In this document: piece by piece, positions 47,763-55,325 of the stretch | Layout of the letters: the number at the start of each line of letters is the position of its first letter | Numbering within the stretch: the stretch's first letter is position 1 | Assembly (NCBI GenBank): GCA_963790415.1 | Contig: CAWBOK010000009.1 | Location: 570,297 to 634,296 of the forward strand | DNA: 64,000 bases | Origin: JAJZQZ01 sp963790415 | GTDB taxonomy: Bacteria > Actinomycetota > Thermoleophilia > RBG-16-64-13 | Direction: 5' to 3' | The notes under the pieces: generated by a model | The model's input: the letters and a program-made list of their open reading frames with translations, nothing else | What the model was told of the DNA's origin: nothing | The model's database searches: none | Program-made: the position numbers and the translations under genes

Positions 47763-48731
47763 ATGAATCTGATCCCACGGACGATGACTCCCCTCCCCCG
47801 CATCGGAGCACAGGTATCCACCGCCGGGGGCATACTGAACGCGGTACGGCGTGCGACCGATATCGGAGCCGAGGTCGTGCAGGTGTTCTCGGGCAACCCC
47901 CGCCAATGGCGCAGCTACGCCTACTCCGACGAGCAACTCGAAGCCTTCGCAGGCGCGCTCCAACGAGACGAGCTCCTCCTTTTCGTTCACACCATCTACC
48001 TGATCAACATAGCCGGCCCCGACCCGGTGCTCCGCGACCGTTCGAGCCTGGCCTTGGCGGAAGGCCTGGCCTTCGCAGCCCGAACCGGGGCCGCCGGAGT
48101 GGTCACCCACGTGGGTTCTCACCGCGGCGACGGCTTCGAGGCGGGCCTGCCCCGCATCCGGGAAGCGGTGCTCCGTGCCCAAGACATGGCGGTCGCGTCC
48201 AGTGGTACGGCCGACCTGCCGCCTCTGCTGCTGGAATCGAGTGCCGGCGGCGGCGACTCGGTGGGACGAGACCCGGCCGAGCTCGCTTCGATGCTGGAGT
48301 GCCTTGCGGGTTCCCCGACGCCGATCGGTCTCTGTCTCGACACCGCCCACCTGTTCGCCGCGGGCCTCGCCGTGCACGAACCGAGCGGCCTCGAGGCGCT
48401 CGTGGACACCCTTTCGACCTCAGGTTGCCTGGATGCGGTGCGGCTCATACACCTGAACGACAGCCGCACTCCTTTCGGTTCGCGCAGCGACCGTCACGAG
48501 AATCTGGGAGAAGGCGAAATCGGCAGCGCCGGCCTCACGCACGTCGTGCGACACCCGGCGTTCCGAACCTCACCGTTCGTGCTCGAGGTACCCGGGTTCG
48601 ACGGTCATGGCCCGGACGGCGAGAACATGCGCCGAGCGCGGGCCATGCGCGATGGAACAGCGCCATCGCCGGCACCCACGTCGCGGCCGGCGCAGCACCC
48701 TCCTACGCCGTTTCCTTCAGCCTGCGGATGA
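47763..48731 (+). CDS. nfo: Endonuclease IV (AP endonuclease)
   Basis: Cuts DNA at abasic sites. Seen: RIGAQVSTAGGILNAVRRAT, VQVFSGNPRQW, LFVHTIYLINIAGPDPVLRD, VVTHVGSHRGDG, LLLESSAGGGDSVGRDPAEL, IGLCLDTAHLFAAGL, RLIHLNDSRTPFGSRSDRHE and FVLEVPGFDGHG, with the zinc His, Glu and Asp ligands. 322 residues; the last ~30 are Pro/Ala-rich and overlap the convergent sigma factor gene by 29 bases. No ribosome site is seen, so translation is probably leaderless. Confidence 0.94.
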   Translation: MNLIPRTMTPLPRIGAQVSTAGGILNAVRRATDIGAEVVQVFSGNPRQWRSYAYSDEQLEAFAGALQRDELLLFVHTIYLINIAGPDPVLRDRSSLALAEGLAFAARTGAAGVVTHVGSHRGDGFEAGLPRIREAVLRAQDMAVASSGTADLPPLLLESSAGGGDSVGRDPAELASMLECLAGSPTPIGLCLDTAHLFAAGLAVHEPSGLEALVDTLSTSGCLDAVRLIHLNDSRTPFGSRSDRHENLGEGEIGSAGLTHVVRHPAFRTSPFVLEVPGFDGHGPDGENMRRARAMRDGTAPSPAPTSRPAQHPPTPFPSACG

Positions 48732-49659
48732 GCCCGTTGTAGCTCAGACGCTCCAGCGCCTTGGCCTCGATCTGCCGCACACGCTCCCGGCTGATCTGGA
48801 AATGCCCGCCGATCTGCCCTAACGTCCAGGGATCACGGCCGTCGAGCCCGTAGCGCAGCACGATGATAGCCCGCTCCCTCTCGGGGAGGTCGCAGATGGC
48901 CTCGGCGATACTCCGCAGGCGCAAGCGTTCGTACACCACATCGAACGGAGACACCTGTCGCGGATCGCTGACCAAGGCCATCAGGTCGCCCGAGTCACCC
49001 TCCGCGTCCAGGGAGGCATCGAGGCTCAGCGGTGTCTCGGCGATTTCGAGGAGAGCGTGGAGTTCGTCCTCGGTGATGCCGATGGCATCGGCTACCTCCA
49101 GCCGCTCGGGCTCTCGGCCGAGATCCTGTCTCAACTCGTGGATGGTCCGTTTGATCGCCGAGAGACGCTCCACCACATGCACCGGCAGGCGCACCGTACG
49201 ACCTTTGTCCGCCAGCGCCCGCGTGATCGCTTGGCGTATCCACCAGGTGGCGTAAGTGGAGAACTTGTTGCCCCGGTGATAGTCGAACTTCTGCGTGGCC
49301 CGCATGAGCCCGAAATTGCCTTCCTGCACCAGATCGGAGAAGCTTAGGCCCCGCCCGAGATATCGCCGTGCGATCGACACCACCAAGCGCAGGTTCGCCT
49401 CGATCATGTGGCGTCGTGCCGCTTCGTCGCCCTGTTCGATGCGGCGGGCGAGCGCGATCTCCTCCGAGGCGGTGAGCAAAGGGACCCGCCCGATGTCGTT
49501 CAGGTACGTGCGCACCGAAGACTCGTCGTACATCGACTCCCTCATCCGCGAAGCGCCGGCGGAACCCGACGCACCGCCGACCGGCCCGCGCTCGGAGCTC
49601 GAACCCTCGTCATCATGTCCTTCTTCCGGCTCGGTCCACCGCGACTTATCGGAAGCCAT
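48703..49659 (-). CDS. RNA polymerase sigma-70 factor (group 1/2)
   Basis: About 318 residues from the ATG at 49659 (GGGGAGAA upstream). An acidic N-terminal ~60 residues lacks region 1.1. Region 1.2 is SSVRTYLNDIGRVPLLTASE, region 2 IEANLRLVVSIARRYLGRGL with DLVQEGNFGLMRATQKFDY and KFSTYATWWIRQAI, region 3 GRTVRLPVHVVERLSAI, and region 4 YGLDGRDPWTLGQIGGHF with ISRERVRQIEAKALERL. It can recognise standard -10/-35 promoters. Size and lack of region 1.1 fit a group 2 factor, but a short primary sigma is possible. The upstream gap holds TATACT and GATAAT boxes and a short inverted repeat. Confidence 0.9.
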   Translation of the reverse strand: MASDKSRWTEPEEGHDDEGSSSERGPVGGASGSAGASRMRESMYDESSVRTYLNDIGRVPLLTASEEIALARRIEQGDEAARRHMIEANLRLVVSIARRYLGRGLSFSDLVQEGNFGLMRATQKFDYHRGNKFSTYATWWIRQAITRALADKGRTVRLPVHVVERLSAIKRTIHELRQDLGREPERLEVADAIGITEDELHALLEIAETPLSLDASLDAEGDSGDLMALVSDPRQVSPFDVVYERLRLRSIAEAICDLPERERAIIVLRYGLDGRDPWTLGQIGGHFQISRERVRQIEAKALERLSYNGLIRRLKETA

Positions 49660-49837
49660 AGGAACTTCTCCCCACTCGCCCGGTCCCATTTATTCAGTAT
49701 ACACACGCGCATTATCCCCGTGTGTGAGACCGGCTACTCCTCGATGGGAAACCTTCCGCCGAGGGGCAGGGCGACGAGGTCGCGCTCCCTGTGCGCGATG
49801 CGGGCTGCAGTGCCCGGCAGGACGATGTCCGCGCGGG

Positions 49838-50728
49838 TCAGCGCGCGAGCGGGACCGGCGTCGGCAGTCCCACGTGGGCGGCGACATCCGCCCTCAGGGC
49901 ATCGGCCAGGCGGAGCGTCACGAGCCCGGGCCTGCCGTTGGCGACGGGCCTGCCCGCGATGCGCACGACCGGCATGACGTCGACCCCGGTGGAGGTGATG
50001 AACACCTCGTCCGCGGCCAGCAGTTCAGACAGATCGACAGCGGTCTCCTCGACCGGCAGCCCGAGACCTCGGGCAAGACGCAGGACGTGGTGCCGCGTGA
50101 TGCCCGCGAGGATGCGGCGGTCGAGAGGGTGCGTCCGCACCGTGCCTTCGATCACGGCGAAACAGTTCGAGGAGCCGCCCTCGCGCACCAAGCGCCCCGG
50201 CCCGAGAAAGACCACCTCGTCGGCTCCTGCGCGGTGCGCCTCCTCTTTGGCCAGGACCGCGCCCAGGAGGTTGGTCGACTTGATGTTGCACCGGGACCAG
50301 CGTGGATCGTCCACCGCGTACAACTCCACCCCCGCCATGATGGCCGCCTCATCGGGATAGCTCATAGGCCGCGTGTACGCGATAACCGTGGGATCGGTCA
50401 CTTCCGGATACGCATAGTCGCGCGGCGCCCAGCCGCGGGTCACCTGCATGTACACGAAGCCCGTCTCTAACCCTGCCTGGGTCACGAGATCGGGCAGCAC
50501 GTCGGCGAACGGGTGTCCGTCGACAGCGGACGGCAGGTCGATCTCGGCAAGGCTCCGCCGGAGTCGCTCGAGATGATCCTCGAGATAGACCAGGCGGCCG
50601 CCCATGACCTTGATCACTTCGTATATGCCGTCACCGAACTGGAACCCTCGGTCCTCGACCGAGATGACGCCCTCGGCCATCGGTATGATCGTTCCATTCA
50701 GATAGAGCAGTTCGCCGTCTTGGTCCAC
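49838..50728 (-). CDS. Class IV aminotransferase (D-amino-acid transaminase-like)
   Basis: PLP fold type IV, about 296 residues. Seen: YLNGTIIPMAEGVISVEDRG, FQFGDGIYEVIKVMGGRLVY, YMQVTRGWAPRDYAYPE, the PLP lysine in RCNIKSTNLLGAVLAKEEAH, EVVFLGPGRLVREGGSSNCF and VFITSTGVDVMPVV. The VTRGxAPRxxxYP motif favours D-alanine transaminase over branched-chain aminotransferase. It would supply D-Glu or D-Ala for peptidoglycan. The GTG at 50728 has AGGAGG. A possible dat gene; substrate not proven. Confidence 0.88.
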   Translation of the reverse strand: MDQDGELLYLNGTIIPMAEGVISVEDRGFQFGDGIYEVIKVMGGRLVYLEDHLERLRRSLAEIDLPSAVDGHPFADVLPDLVTQAGLETGFVYMQVTRGWAPRDYAYPEVTDPTVIAYTRPMSYPDEAAIMAGVELYAVDDPRWSRCNIKSTNLLGAVLAKEEAHRAGADEVVFLGPGRLVREGGSSNCFAVIEGTVRTHPLDRRILAGITRHHVLRLARGLGLPVEETAVDLSELLAADEVFITSTGVDVMPVVRIAGRPVANGRPGLVTLRLADALRADVAAHVGLPTPVPLAR

Positions 50729-50801
50729 TGAACCCTCCTTGTCCGACCGTGCCCACGCACGCCGTCGGGCGCCTGTTGGATGCACCTGCTACCCTACCGC
50801 T

Positions 50802-51332
50802 ATGACCGCCGACACTGTACACACCATCGCGGACCGACGCGCCGACGAGGGCGACCTTCGCACGCACTGCCGTCCCGCGACATCCGCGGACCTTGCGGCC
50901 CTGATAGGTCTGCTCGAAGAGATCATGACACACCACGGAGTGGGACTGCCATCCCGAGCGAACCTGGCAGGCACCCTCGCCGAGATGCTCGGTGAGGCGG
51001 AGACCTCGGTGCGGCCGCGATATCTGTTCCTGGTGGCGGAGACCCGCGGCCATGTGGTCGGCGCCTGCTCTCTCCTCTTCTCGTTGAGCACCTGGTCCGC
51101 CGGAGAAGTGTGCGAGTTGCAGGACGTGGTCGTGACGGCGGACGAGCGCTGCACCGGCGTCGGCCGGGCGCTGCTCCAGGCCGCCACGGCTCTCGCGCGG
51201 TCTCGGGGATGCCGGCGCCTGTTCCTGCAGGCCGAGGCGGCGAATCTGGGCGCCCATGCCTTCTACCGTTCCCAGGGATTCCACGAGAAGACGGCGCTCC
51301 ATTTCGAGCGCGATCTGATCGCCGGAAGCTGA
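50802..51332 (+). CDS. GNAT-family N-acetyltransferase
   Basis: About 176 residues. GNAT core: CRPATSADLAALIGLLEEIM, VAETRGHVVGACSLLFSLST, CELQDVVVTADERCTGVGRA, LLQAATALARSRGCRRLFLQ and HAFYRSQGFHEKTALHFERD. The acetyl-CoA loop (RCTGVGRALL) is intact. Substrate unknown; the fold is often used for small amines, amino acids or protein termini. It starts at the ATG at 50802, divergent to the aminotransferase; no clear ribosome site. Confidence 0.85.
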   Translation: MTADTVHTIADRRADEGDLRTHCRPATSADLAALIGLLEEIMTHHGVGLPSRANLAGTLAEMLGEAETSVRPRYLFLVAETRGHVVGACSLLFSLSTWSAGEVCELQDVVVTADERCTGVGRALLQAATALARSRGCRRLFLQAEAANLGAHAFYRSQGFHEKTALHFERDLIAGS

Positions 51333-51337
51333 GCCGC

Positions 51338-51596
51338 CTACCTTCGGGTCAGCCGCAGAGTGCAGGTGGATCCCTCTACGACCTCACCGGCTTCGAACCC
51401 GGCGTCGCGCAATCTGCACTGGATATCGGTGAGCGTGAGATCGTCGAGATCCTGCACCATGTCGAATTCCACGATCTGGCTCTCGAGATCCGCCCCGACG
51501 AACACCGCGCCGGTGATGTCACAGACGAGGGTCTTGAGCTGTTCCACCTGTTCCGGGGTGGCTGAGGTTGATGATCTTGAGTTCTTCTCGTCTCAT
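51338..51596 (-). CDS. Conserved small protein, frameshifted
   Basis: The ATG at 51596 has AAGGAGGAG ten bases upstream and reads MRREELKIINLS. The frame then breaks near 51555-51562; deleting one C gives TPEQVEQLKTLVCDITGAVF and VGADLESQIVEFDMVQDLDD, ending TCTLRLTRR at 51338. Corrected length is about 85 residues, a small alpha/beta protein. Two Cys (VCD and STC) are present. Not recognised. It is convergent with the GNAT gene, five bases apart. Confidence 0.6.
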
Positions 51597-51636
51597 GCTG
51601 TCCCGCTCCTCCTTGGCGTCGCGCTCGTGCGATGCT

Positions 51637-51699
51637 GCCGGGCCATGGTATCAGCGCATCGCCGCACGCCACCGGCCGGGCCATGGTACCAGCGTATCG
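51637..51699. repeat. Two imperfect 25-base direct repeats
   Basis: GCCGGGCCATGGTATCAGCG at 51637 recurs at 51675 with two changes over 25 bases, spaced 38 bases. Both contain the palindrome CCATGG. They lie between the nitrilase stop and the small-protein start. Confidence 0.6.
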
Positions 51700-51726
51700 T
51701 CACATTCCGCCACCCAGGCATGTCAT

Positions 51727-52650
51727 TCATGGCTCCCGACCGGACACGTCGACCATCCGTCGACGCCCGTACGCGTGCGGCGCCCGATTCCGCGGCGCGG
51801 GCAGCGACGCGCGCACCTGCTGCAGCCGCACCATGTCGAGATCGGCCACGGCGACCCCCTCTCCATCGGGGGCCTGGGCCAGGACCACCCCCCAAGGATC
51901 GACGATGATGCTGCGGCCGTACGACTCGAGGCCGGGACCATGGCACCCCGACTGGTTCGCGGCCACCATGTATACCTGGTTCTCGATCGCACGTGCGCGC
52001 ACCAGCACATGCCAATGATCGCGACCGGTGGTCATGGTGAACGCCGCCGGCACGGTGACGATGAGGGCCCCCATGTCGGCCAGAGCCCGGTAGAGTTCCG
52101 GAAACCGCAGGTCGTAGCAGACCGTGAGGCCGACGGTGACCCGGCCGGCCGCGGCAGGGGCGCCGGTCGGGCCGCCACCGGCGACCCAGTTCGACGGCAC
52201 CGTCACCGCCACCACCTCGTCCCCCGGCAGACAGGTTTCGCTCTCCCGGTAGCCGCGGCCGCCAACGTCCACGTCGAACATATGGAGCTTGCGGTAGGCG
52301 GCCAAGCGACTGCCGTCGGGACCGATCAAGACCGTGGTGTTGTAGGTACGTTCATCACCCGGCACAGCCTCCCAGACACTGCCGGCCACCAGATACGCCT
52401 GGTGTCGATCCGCCGACTCCGCCAACCGGGCCAGCAGCGGGCCGTCGAGTGGCTCCTTCGCCCCCGCGACCCCTTCCACGGCCCCGAGGTAGTGGAACTT
52501 CTCGGGCAGGACCACGAGACGCGCACCACCGGCCGCCGCCTCGTCGACCAGGCGCAGAGCGGTGGCGATGTTGACCGCCACGTCTTCGGTGGTGGTCATC
52601 TGCAGGACGGCCGCCCGCACCCGACCACGCTCGTCGACCAAAGGTCTCAT
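51727..52650 (-). CDS. Carbon-nitrogen hydrolase (nitrilase/omega-amidase-like)
   Basis: 307 residues. The catalytic triad is visible: Glu in VVLPEKFHYL, Lys in AAYRKLHMFDVDV and Cys in VGLTVCYDLRFPELYRALAD. Also AAVLQMTTTEDVAVNIATAL, LVAGSVWEAVPGDERTYNTT, HVLVRARAIENQVYMVAANQ and RSIIVDPWGVVLAQAPDGEG. Closest to the Nit1/Nit2 branch, which hydrolyses deaminated glutathione or alpha-ketoglutaramate; the exact substrate is unproven. No partner gene indicates a pathway. Confidence 0.92.
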   Translation of the reverse strand: MRPLVDERGRVRAAVLQMTTTEDVAVNIATALRLVDEAAAGGARLVVLPEKFHYLGAVEGVAGAKEPLDGPLLARLAESADRHQAYLVAGSVWEAVPGDERTYNTTVLIGPDGSRLAAYRKLHMFDVDVGGRGYRESETCLPGDEVVAVTVPSNWVAGGGPTGAPAAAGRVTVGLTVCYDLRFPELYRALADMGALIVTVPAAFTMTTGRDHWHVLVRARAIENQVYMVAANQSGCHGPGLESYGRSIIVDPWGVVLAQAPDGEGVAVADLDMVRLQQVRASLPAPRNRAPHAYGRRRMVDVSGREP

Positions 52651-52692
52651 CGTGTCTGTCCTCCAAGAACGCCGTGGCCCACCAGTCGGTGT

Positions 52693-52786
52693 GGTTTGGA
52701 GGTTTTACGACCACCAAACCCTGGGCATCTACTCTATGCACGACGATACAACATGATCGCGGTCACGCCAAAGCGGTCACGCCAAA
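52693..52786 (+). repeat. Hairpin and 14-base tandem repeat in a leader region
   Basis: GGTTTGG (52693-52699) pairs with CCAAACC (52714-52720) in a 28-base stem-loop. GCGGTCACGCCAAA then occurs twice head to tail (52759-52772 and 52773-52786), ending directly before GGAG and the start of the next gene. The second copy looks like a clean duplication. Confidence 0.6.
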
Positions 52787-52799
52787 GGAGCGAACACCG

Positions 52800-53240
52800 A
52801 TGTGCATGGCAGTCCTACGAAGGTGCGACTGCGGAAACCAGGTTTCCCTTCATCACCTGAACTCCGTCCTCCCCGAGGAGGTCGTCGTTGCCGTTCACTG
52901 CCCGGATTGCGATTCGGCGATGGAGTTCGACCCCGCCACCATGGTGCGCGACAACGGTTGGATCATCCAGTACGACATCGAGTTGGCCGCGTATCACCTG
53001 AAGCGCTACGGCATCGAGCCGGAGAAAGTGACTCCGGAGTTCATCTTCGATGAAGGCTATTCCAGCTGGAACGGCCTCACGCCCACGGACAGCTTCGACA
53101 AGGCCATGGAGATGCACGACCTGCTGGTGCAGAGCGGCGGCGACAAGCGGCGGTACTTCGAAGCGATGAAGACTTGGACCAAGGAGCGGACGTCGAAACT
53201 GGCAGACCAAGGCTGGCGCAAAGCACAGGCCGCCCTGTAG
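52800..53240 (+). CDS. Conserved zinc-ribbon-like protein of unknown function
   Basis: 146 residues from the ATG at 52800 (GGAG nine bases upstream). Cysteines in RRCDCGNQVSLHHLNSVLPE and VAVHCPDCDSAMEFDPATMV form a CxC...CxxC zinc-ribbon-like site. The rest is soluble: DNGWIIQYDIELAAYHLKRY, GIEPEKVTPEFIFDEGYSSW and RRYFEAMKTWTKERTSKLAD. It resembles small proteins of strict anaerobes, but I cannot name the family. It ends 11 bases from the convergent ftsZ stop. Confidence 0.78.
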   Translation: MCMAVLRRCDCGNQVSLHHLNSVLPEEVVVAVHCPDCDSAMEFDPATMVRDNGWIIQYDIELAAYHLKRYGIEPEKVTPEFIFDEGYSSWNGLTPTDSFDKAMEMHDLLVQSGGDKRRYFEAMKTWTKERTSKLADQGWRKAQAAL

Positions 53241-53251
53241 GGACGCCCCTC

Positions 53252-54520
53252 CTAGTCGTCGTCCAGCCCTTGCAGGAAGCCCGGGATCTCCAATTCGTCG
53301 TCGGTGGCAGGCGTCGCTTGAGCGGCTTCTTCCTCCTCGGGGGTCGAGTCGCCCGGCTCGACGGCGTCAACCACAGCAAGTCGCGGCTGATGATACGGCT
53401 GTTGATGGCCGGCCTCGAAGCCGGTGGCGACCACGGTGACCCGCAGCGAATCCCCCAGCGCCTCGTCGATCACGGCACCGAAGATGATATTGGCCTCTGG
53501 GTCGGCGGCACCGTTGATGGCTTCGGCCACCTCGTTGACCTCGAACAGGGACAGATCGGAACCGCCGCTGACGTTCAGCAGGATGCCCCGGGCCCCGTCT
53601 ATGGATGTCTCGAGAAGGGATGAGTTGATGGCCATGGCGGCGGCCTTCTGAGCGCGCTCTTCGCCCCGGGCCTGGCCTATCCCCATATGGGCGGTGCCCG
53701 CCCCGGTCATGATGGTGCGCACGTCGGCGAGGTCGAGGTTGATCAGGCCGGGAACGGTGACCAAATCGCAGATGCCCTGCACGCCCTGACGCAGCACATC
53801 GTCGGCCACCCGCAGCGCGTCGACCATCGACGTGCCGCGATCGACCACTTCGAGCAGCTTGTCGTTGGGCACGACGATCACCGTGTCTGCCTGCCGGCGT
53901 AGCTCGTCGATGCCTGCGGTGGCCTGGGCCTGACGCCGCTTGCCTTCGAAATTGAACGGCCGAGACACCACACCTATGGTCAGAGCGCCGACGCTCCGGG
54001 CGATCTCGGCTATGACGGGCGCGGCCCCGGTGCCCGTGCCGCCGCCCTCGCCCGCTGTGATGAACACCATGTCGCTGCCTTTGAGCAGACCCTTGATCTC
54101 ATCGTAGGCAGTGAGAGCGGCATCGCGGCCCACCTGCGGATCGGACCCCCCGCCCAGACCCTTGGTCAGCTCTCGCCCTATGCGCAACTTGTGGTCGGCC
54201 TCGCACATCTGCAGGGCCTGGACATCGGTGTTGACCGCGACGAACTCCACTCCTTCGAGCCCGGCTTCCAGCATGCGGTTGATGGCGTTGACGCCCCCTC
54301 CGCCGACGCCCACCACCCGGATGACCGCAGGGAAGGTGCGCGAAGGCTGGATGAGTTGCCGGCCGAAGTCGAGCGTCGAGTCCGGTTCGTACGTCGATGG
54401 CGTGTGCGCGCCCTCGCCCCCCTGCTCCCCGCGGGCGTCGTCGGACGAGCCGGCCCGCGCTTCCGCCCCTCGGAAGAGCGAGTCGAAGCCACTGTTCCTC
54501 ATGCTAGATCTTCGTTCCAT
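53252..54520 (-). CDS. ftsZ: Cell division protein FtsZ
   Basis: Tubulin-like GTPase that forms the division ring. Seen: VIRVVGVGGGGVNAINRMLE, VNTDVQALQMCEADHKLRIG, the GTP signature GEGGGTGTGAAP, NFEGKRRQAQATAGIDELRR, the T7 loop GLINLDLADVRTIM, and the C-terminal peptide DDELEIPGFLQGL. The ATG at 54520 has GAGAGG and overlaps parA by 17 bases; the ATG at 54502 is an alternative. The N-terminus is about 60 residues longer than usual, with Gly/Ser/Asp-rich, disordered-looking sequence. It lies outside a dcw cluster: no ftsQ, ftsA or sepF nearby. Possibly a second ftsZ. Confidence 0.95.
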   Translation of the reverse strand: MERRSSMRNSGFDSLFRGAEARAGSSDDARGEQGGEGAHTPSTYEPDSTLDFGRQLIQPSRTFPAVIRVVGVGGGGVNAINRMLEAGLEGVEFVAVNTDVQALQMCEADHKLRIGRELTKGLGGGSDPQVGRDAALTAYDEIKGLLKGSDMVFITAGEGGGTGTGAAPVIAEIARSVGALTIGVVSRPFNFEGKRRQAQATAGIDELRRQADTVIVVPNDKLLEVVDRGTSMVDALRVADDVLRQGVQGICDLVTVPGLINLDLADVRTIMTGAGTAHMGIGQARGEERAQKAAAMAINSSLLETSIDGARGILLNVSGGSDLSLFEVNEVAEAINGAADPEANIIFGAVIDEALGDSLRVTVVATGFEAGHQQPYHQPRLAVVDAVEPGDSTPEEEEAAQATPATDDELEIPGFLQGLDDD

Positions 54521-55262
54521 TCAACACCTCTCTAGCCAACGCGCGGTAGGCCTCAGCGGCATCGCTGTGGGGGGCGTAAGCGATGACGGACGCTCCACGA
54601 ACCGGGGCTTCCGCGAACTTGATCGTCTTCTTGATGACCGTTTGGAACACCAGGTCACCGAAGCTGTCACGCAGGATGTCGACAGCCTCGTTCCCGTGGA
54701 TGGTACGCGAGTCGAACATGGTGGGCAGGATGCCCGCGATGTGCACCTCGGGGTTGAGGTTCTCGCGCACCAATTCCAAGGTACGTTCGAGCTGGGCGAG
54801 GCCCCGAAGGGACAGATACTCGCACTGTACGGGCACGATCACGCCGCCCGCGGCAGTCAGCGAGTTGATGGTGAGCAACCCCAGCGACGGCGGCGTGTCG
54901 ATGAGGATGAAATCGTACTCGTCGCGCACCATCATGAGCGCTTTGCTCAGCACCCGCTCGCGACCGATGACCGACGAGAGGGCCATGTCGGCTCCGGCCA
55001 GGTCGATGCTGGACGCGGCGAGATCGATCTCCCGTCGGTAGATGACGTCCCGGATGTCGACACCCTGCACCAGCACGTTGAACATGCTCGGGTGCACTTC
55101 GTCGGGGTTCAGGCCTTGACTCATGGTCAAGTTGCCCTGCGGGTCCATATCGACACCGAGCACGCGGTGACCGAGTTCGACCAGGGCAACGCCTAGGTTG
55201 AGGGTAGACGTGGTCTTAGCCACGCCGCCTTTCTGGTTCGCAAGAGCTAGTACCCGAGCCAC
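54504..55262 (-). CDS. parA: ParA-family ATPase
   Basis: About 252 residues from the GTG at 55262 (GGAGGAGAGG upstream). Deviant Walker A KGGVAKTTSTLNLGVALVEL, then GVDMDPQGNLTMSQGLNPDE, the YDFILIDTPPSLGLLTINSL region (Walker B), and LRGLAQLERTLELV. Soj-like chromosome partitioning ATPase. No parB follows; instead the gene overlaps ftsZ directly. It may position division or another cargo rather than segregate DNA. Confidence 0.93.
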   Translation of the reverse strand: MARVLALANQKGGVAKTTSTLNLGVALVELGHRVLGVDMDPQGNLTMSQGLNPDEVHPSMFNVLVQGVDIRDVIYRREIDLAASSIDLAGADMALSSVIGRERVLSKALMMVRDEYDFILIDTPPSLGLLTINSLTAAGGVIVPVQCEYLSLRGLAQLERTLELVRENLNPEVHIAGILPTMFDSRTIHGNEAVDILRDSFGDLVFQTVIKKTIKFAEAPVRGASVIAYAPHSDAAEAYRALAREVLNGTKI

Positions 55263-55325
55263 ACGCCTCTCCTCCGGCGCCGCCCTCGCCCGGGGCCGGC
55301 GCGGCCACGGCAAAGTATACGGCGT

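Noticed and set aside
50777..50801. TACCCT before the GNAT gene as a leaderless promoter
   Set aside because: No -35 at the right distance and only a weak -10 match.
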